Shown piece after piece: positions 61,320 through 64,000 of a DNA stretch of 64,000 nucleotides. Numbering within the stretch: the stretch's first letter is position 1; every line of letters starts with the position of its first letter. Made by a program: the position numbers and the translations under genes. This DNA is from Balneolaceae bacterium UBA7797. Its GTDB lineage: Bacteria; Bacteroidota; Rhodothermia; Balneolales; Balneolaceae. Under the pieces are notes generated by a model, which was given only the letters and a program-made list of their open reading frames with translations, searched no databases and was not told the origin of the DNA. The DNA lies in the NCBI GenBank assembly GCA_002480645.1, contig DLCN01000014.1:1166-65165 (forward strand). Reading direction: 5' to 3'.

Positions 61320-62301
61320 AGGGTCTTAACCAGATCCGGTCGGCAGCAAAGCTTATGAAAAATAAGGCGATGGATAAGGCAAGATAGAAGGGGTAGCGAT
61401 CTTCATAATCTGTATAGATCAATTCTTCGACTTTAGACTTTTCCAATTCATCGATCTGATCGTAAATGCTGAATAAGGATTCGGTATCTGTGGCTCTATA
61501 ATATTGTCCTCCCGTCAGATCGGCTACTTTGGTAAGCATTTCTTCGTCAATATCGACCTGCATATTACGATATTTCCGCCCGAAGATCGGATCCTGAGTA
61601 GGATAGGGAGCTGTTCCTCTGGTTCCGGCTCCGATCGTATAGATCTTGATGCCGTAGGTAACCGCAAGATCAGCAGCGGTTACCGGATCGATCTCACCGG
61701 CATTATTCTGTCCATCAGTTAAAACTATGATCACTTTACTGGTTGCTTCACTGTCTTTAAGGCGATTGATGGCTGTGGCAATGCCCATACCTATAGCTGT
61801 ACCATCTTCGATCATTCCCATTTCCACTTCATCCAATAATTCTTTTAAAAGCCGGTAATCGAGCGTTGGAGGGCAGACTGTGAAGCTTTTCATGGCAAAG
61901 GAAACCAATCCAATGCGATCAGATATTCGCTTGTCGATAAATTCTTTAGCCACATCCCGGGCAGCTTCGAAGCGATTGGGTTTCAGATCTTCGGCCCGCA
62001 TCGAAGATGATATATCAAGCACCATTACAATATCTATACCTTCAGCATTGCGCTCGATGGTGGTAAGTTTAAGTTGAGGTCGTGCCAGAGCAACAATTAA
62101 AAAGGACAAACCTCCAATAAAGAGTATAAAAGTTAACCAGTGCAGATGGGCTCTCCAGTTTCCGGGCAGATTTTGTAATTCTTCAAGTGATGAGTAGGTT
62201 AAAGAATCACGCTTTTTAGCGAAGAACCGGTACAGATATACCCCAATAATGACCGGTAATATTGCAAAAGCCCAGAACCATTCAGGATTTGACCATTCCA
62301 T
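61306..62301 (-). CDS. VWA-domain membrane protein, BatA-like
   Basis: A 331-residue protein of the Bacteroides aerotolerance (Bat) type. Two N-terminal membrane helices (FWAFAILPVIIGVYLYRF and LTFILFIGGLSFLIVALA) precede a VWA domain with the complete MIDAS motif MVLDISSSM, conserved Thr in the KIYTIGAG region and ILTDGQNNAGEI. One C-terminal helix (PFYLALSIALFFISFAA) follows. Members function in metal-dependent protein interaction near the envelope. Its ATG overlaps the stop of the upstream BatD-like gene (TAATG). Confidence 0.9.
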   Translation of the reverse strand: MEWSNPEWFWAFAILPVIIGVYLYRFFAKKRDSLTYSSLEELQNLPGNWRAHLHWLTFILFIGGLSFLIVALARPQLKLTTIERNAEGIDIVMVLDISSSMRAEDLKPNRFEAARDVAKEFIDKRISDRIGLVSFAMKSFTVCPPTLDYRLLKELLDEVEMGMIEDGTAIGMGIATAINRLKDSEATSKVIIVLTDGQNNAGEIDPVTAADLAVTYGIKIYTIGAGTRGTAPYPTQDPIFGRKYRNMQVDIDEEMLTKVADLTGGQYYRATDTESLFSIYDQIDELEKSKVEELIYTDYEDRYPFYLALSIALFFISFAADRIWLRPFTQS

Positions 62302-63317
62302 TATACTTCACCCTCCTGAACAGTTTCATCGGTTACTGATTGGTCTTCCTCTACCATATTCTCAAATTCGGAACGTTTTCTGGTAATTCTTGATGCATCA
62401 ACTAACCGGGCACGATCCAGAAAATCGACGGCAAACTGGTAGGTGCTCCACGCTCGGTCCAGACTTGGAGTATATTTTGCAAATTTAACCATATCTGCAT
62501 TAGCCAGTACATGGCGGGTATAGGTAATCATTTCATGATCTACACCAAATGCATCCAGATAACGCATTACTTCGCGAGTGGTAGATTCCAGTGCAGGAAT
62601 GTTATACAGATCTTCGTAATAAGTACGGATAGCGTCACTAACAGAAGAATAAAAGAATTTATAATCGCCGGTTGTAGCCAGATCGTATTCCTGTTTCAGA
62701 TACATCAATGCAGATTCCAGATTTTCAATCGGATTCTCAAATTCCCTGACGGGTACCACTTTGACTGGTGCAATATTCTCTTTTCGTTTTTTAAGTACAT
62801 GATAGATCACGGCGGCAGCAATGAGTAAGGCTGCGATCACGATAGCTAAAGGCCAGGGGAAGGTATCAAACGGGAAGATCGGTTTGATCGGTTTAAAATC
62901 CGCATCAGCTTCGGGGAGTACGGTTTTAAAATATAACGGAACCGGATTGGTGTAGATATAAGAAGTATCGGTTCCTTCCACCAAAGCAAGCTGAAAAGGA
63001 GGCAGCGTGATATCTTTATTGGTGAAAAATTGTAGCTGATAGGTTGCGCTATCTGCAAAATCGGTGACCTTATACCTCTGGCTACTGTTAAAACCAATGA
63101 TCGGTGGAAATGCACTTGTGTCAGGAAAAACAACCTTATCGTACTTTTTATCAAGTTGTACATTGATAGACAAGGTGAAAGATTCACCTACCTGAAGGGA
63201 GTCTTTAGACGTGCGGGCCTTTCCGGTTTGAGCCATTAGATGAGCCGTAGATCCGATCAGCAAACACAGAGTAAATAATAAACAGGGTGTTAATAATTTG
63301 ATTTTTTTGTGCTGCAT
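62301..63317 (-). CDS. BatD-like membrane protein
   Basis: A 338-residue exported protein: signal peptide (LLFTLCLLIGSTAHLMAQ), a strand-rich domain resembling the oxygen-tolerance BatD fold (LQVGESFTLSINVQLD near residues 40-55), one membrane helix (WPLAIVIAALLIAAAVIYHVL, near 153-173), and a cytoplasmic helical tail with YLKQEYDLATTGDYKFFYSSVSDAIR in two parts. The tail resembles the DUF4381 family. It is coupled to the BatA gene. The MoxR and DUF58 genes that usually precede such pairs are not on this strand upstream. Confidence 0.78.
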   Translation of the reverse strand: MQHKKIKLLTPCLLFTLCLLIGSTAHLMAQTGKARTSKDSLQVGESFTLSINVQLDKKYDKVVFPDTSAFPPIIGFNSSQRYKVTDFADSATYQLQFFTNKDITLPPFQLALVEGTDTSYIYTNPVPLYFKTVLPEADADFKPIKPIFPFDTFPWPLAIVIAALLIAAAVIYHVLKKRKENIAPVKVVPVREFENPIENLESALMYLKQEYDLATTGDYKFFYSSVSDAIRTYYEDLYNIPALESTTREVMRYLDAFGVDHEMITYTRHVLANADMVKFAKYTPSLDRAWSTYQFAVDFLDRARLVDASRITRKRSEFENMVEEDQSVTDETVQEGEV

Positions 63318-63491
63318 TAAGTTTTAAAAACCGTTTTGTCTATAACATTTATAGTGCCCGCAAAAATAGGGGATATTCGGTAAAAATCAGGAAGAATTTT
63401 GAGCAAGCTCACCTCCTAAGTTAAGAGTCTATGAAAAAAAAGGATTATTTCGTATTCTCCTGCGCTCTGTTGTCATCTACTAAACTTCTAC

Positions 63492-64000
63492 ATGCGACAA
63501 AATATTTTAACGTTACTGTTGGTTTCCGGGTTAATTGTGTTCTCAAACTGTGGGCTTAATCAAACAGCTCAGGATCTAGACATGCCCTCTGTTACTCTGG
63601 AAAACTTTGTGGAGATCAAAGAAAGTCCGGCCAGAGATGAGTATGGATTCAATGATGAAAAACTGATCATTAAGAAGGGAAAGGTAAAACGGAATGAAAG
63701 TCTGTACCTCATTCTACGCGACCTGGATGTATCCCCACAAAAAATTCAGGAGATCTCTCAGGCTTCCAAAGGAGTGTATAGTCTCAATACAATTCGACCG
63801 GGTCAAAAATATCAGGTATATGCGGATAAGGATGGCGCAATTCCAAGCCGTATGATCCTTAATGATAACCTGCTGGAATATGTTGTTCTTGACTGGGAAA
63901 ACGATGTGGTTGTTAAGACCGGAAAGAAGGAAGTTACAACCGAGATTGCAGAAGCTTCAGGAGTAATTACCTCCTCGCTTTACGAAACCCTGATTGAAAA
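63492..64000 (+). CDS. N-terminal part of a probable M23-type peptidase lipoprotein (runs off the window)
   Basis: An open frame from ATG 63492 to the window end (169 codons plus two bases). The N-terminus MRQNILTLLLVSGLIVFSNC has a lipobox with Cys 20. The sequence KLIIKKGKVKRNESLYLILRDLDV, written as KLIIKKGKVKRNES then LYLILRDLDV, and GQKYQVYADKDGAIPSRM resemble the OapA/LysM-like N-terminal domain that leads cell-wall M23 peptidases in this group. The catalytic domain would lie beyond the window, so the assignment is provisional. Confidence 0.6.
   Translation, partial: MRQNILTLLLVSGLIVFSNCGLNQTAQDLDMPSVTLENFVEIKESPARDEYGFNDEKLIIKKGKVKRNESLYLILRDLDVSPQKIQEISQASKGVYSLNTIRPGQKYQVYADKDGAIPSRMILNDNLLEYVVLDWENDVVVKTGKKEVTTEIAEASGVITSSLYETLIE

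Overview
The window looks like a chromosomal segment of a Gram-negative member of the Bacteroidota/Balneolota assemblage, most like Balneola, Gracilimonas or Rhodohalobacter. This placement is inferred from gene content: a stand-alone atpD-atpC pair with a short epsilon subunit, a pfkA-pgi-dNK-yceD-rpmF-plsX-fabHDG-acpP-fabF-rnc run, a GWxTD protein, Bat-type VWA proteins, many lipoproteins with a cysteine lipobox, a TonB-dependent receptor, and LpxH. No rRNA, tRNA or CRISPR array was seen, so the assignment rests on proteins only.

Layout. (1) 0.1-6.9 kb, minus strand: a multi-pass membrane protein, cytochrome bd oxidase (cydA-cydB), an outer-surface protein, and two lipoproteins. (2) 7.1-8.9 kb, plus strand: atpD-atpC ending in a strong terminator. 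(3) 9.0-17.9 kb: an AT-rich accessory region. It starts with a secreted beta-propeller-like protein lying between two almost identical terminator hairpins. It continues with two tandem integron-like cassette arrays. Each array starts at a conserved 44-bp site beside a tyrosine recombinase gene. The right recombinase (17024-17872) is intact and the left one (about 12768-13165) is decayed. The cassettes are separated by attC-like imperfect palindromes. They carry a Crp/Fnr-SnoaL-DoxX trio, an NAD(P)-binding reductase with a divergent HxlR regulator, a truncated alpha/beta hydrolase, a DUF2188 protein with a possible nucleotide-processing partner, and a PD-(D/E)XK nuclease-family protein. The recombinase has no visible IntI-specific insertion, which makes this the most unusual locus in the window.

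(4) 17.9-27.9 kb, minus strand: carbohydrate-related genes (GH9, GH31 and GH43 enzymes and a TonB receptor) with a DUF4932-type metalloprotease and a small secreted protein. (5) 27.9-32.1 kb, minus strand: a translationally coupled envelope cluster of polyprenyl synthetase, LpxH and penicillin-binding protein 1A. (6) 32.2-41.9 kb, plus strand: glycolysis (pfkA, pgi), a deoxynucleoside kinase, yceD-rpmF, the fatty-acid synthesis genes and rnc. (7) 41.9-42.9 kb: a gene-free kilobase with three REP-like palindromic repeats, two of which contain the same 112-bp nested palindromic element. (8) 42.9-52.9 kb: mgtE, thyA-folA, a hybrid histidine kinase, an HD phosphohydrolase, a thioesterase, and M42 and M1 peptidases. 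(9) 53.0-54.7 kb: two tandem proteins in which a zinc-binding CZB domain is inserted in a CheW domain. (10) 54.7-59.2 kb, minus strand: mfd-sua5 and a small membrane protein. (11) 59.4-64.0 kb: a GWxTD protein, a BatD-like/BatA pair, and the start of a probable M23-type lipoprotein running off the window.

Most of the window is ordinary core chromosome in short operons. The accessory part is concentrated in the 9-18 kb segment, where modular gene capture appears to have happened twice from a duplicated recombinase platform.
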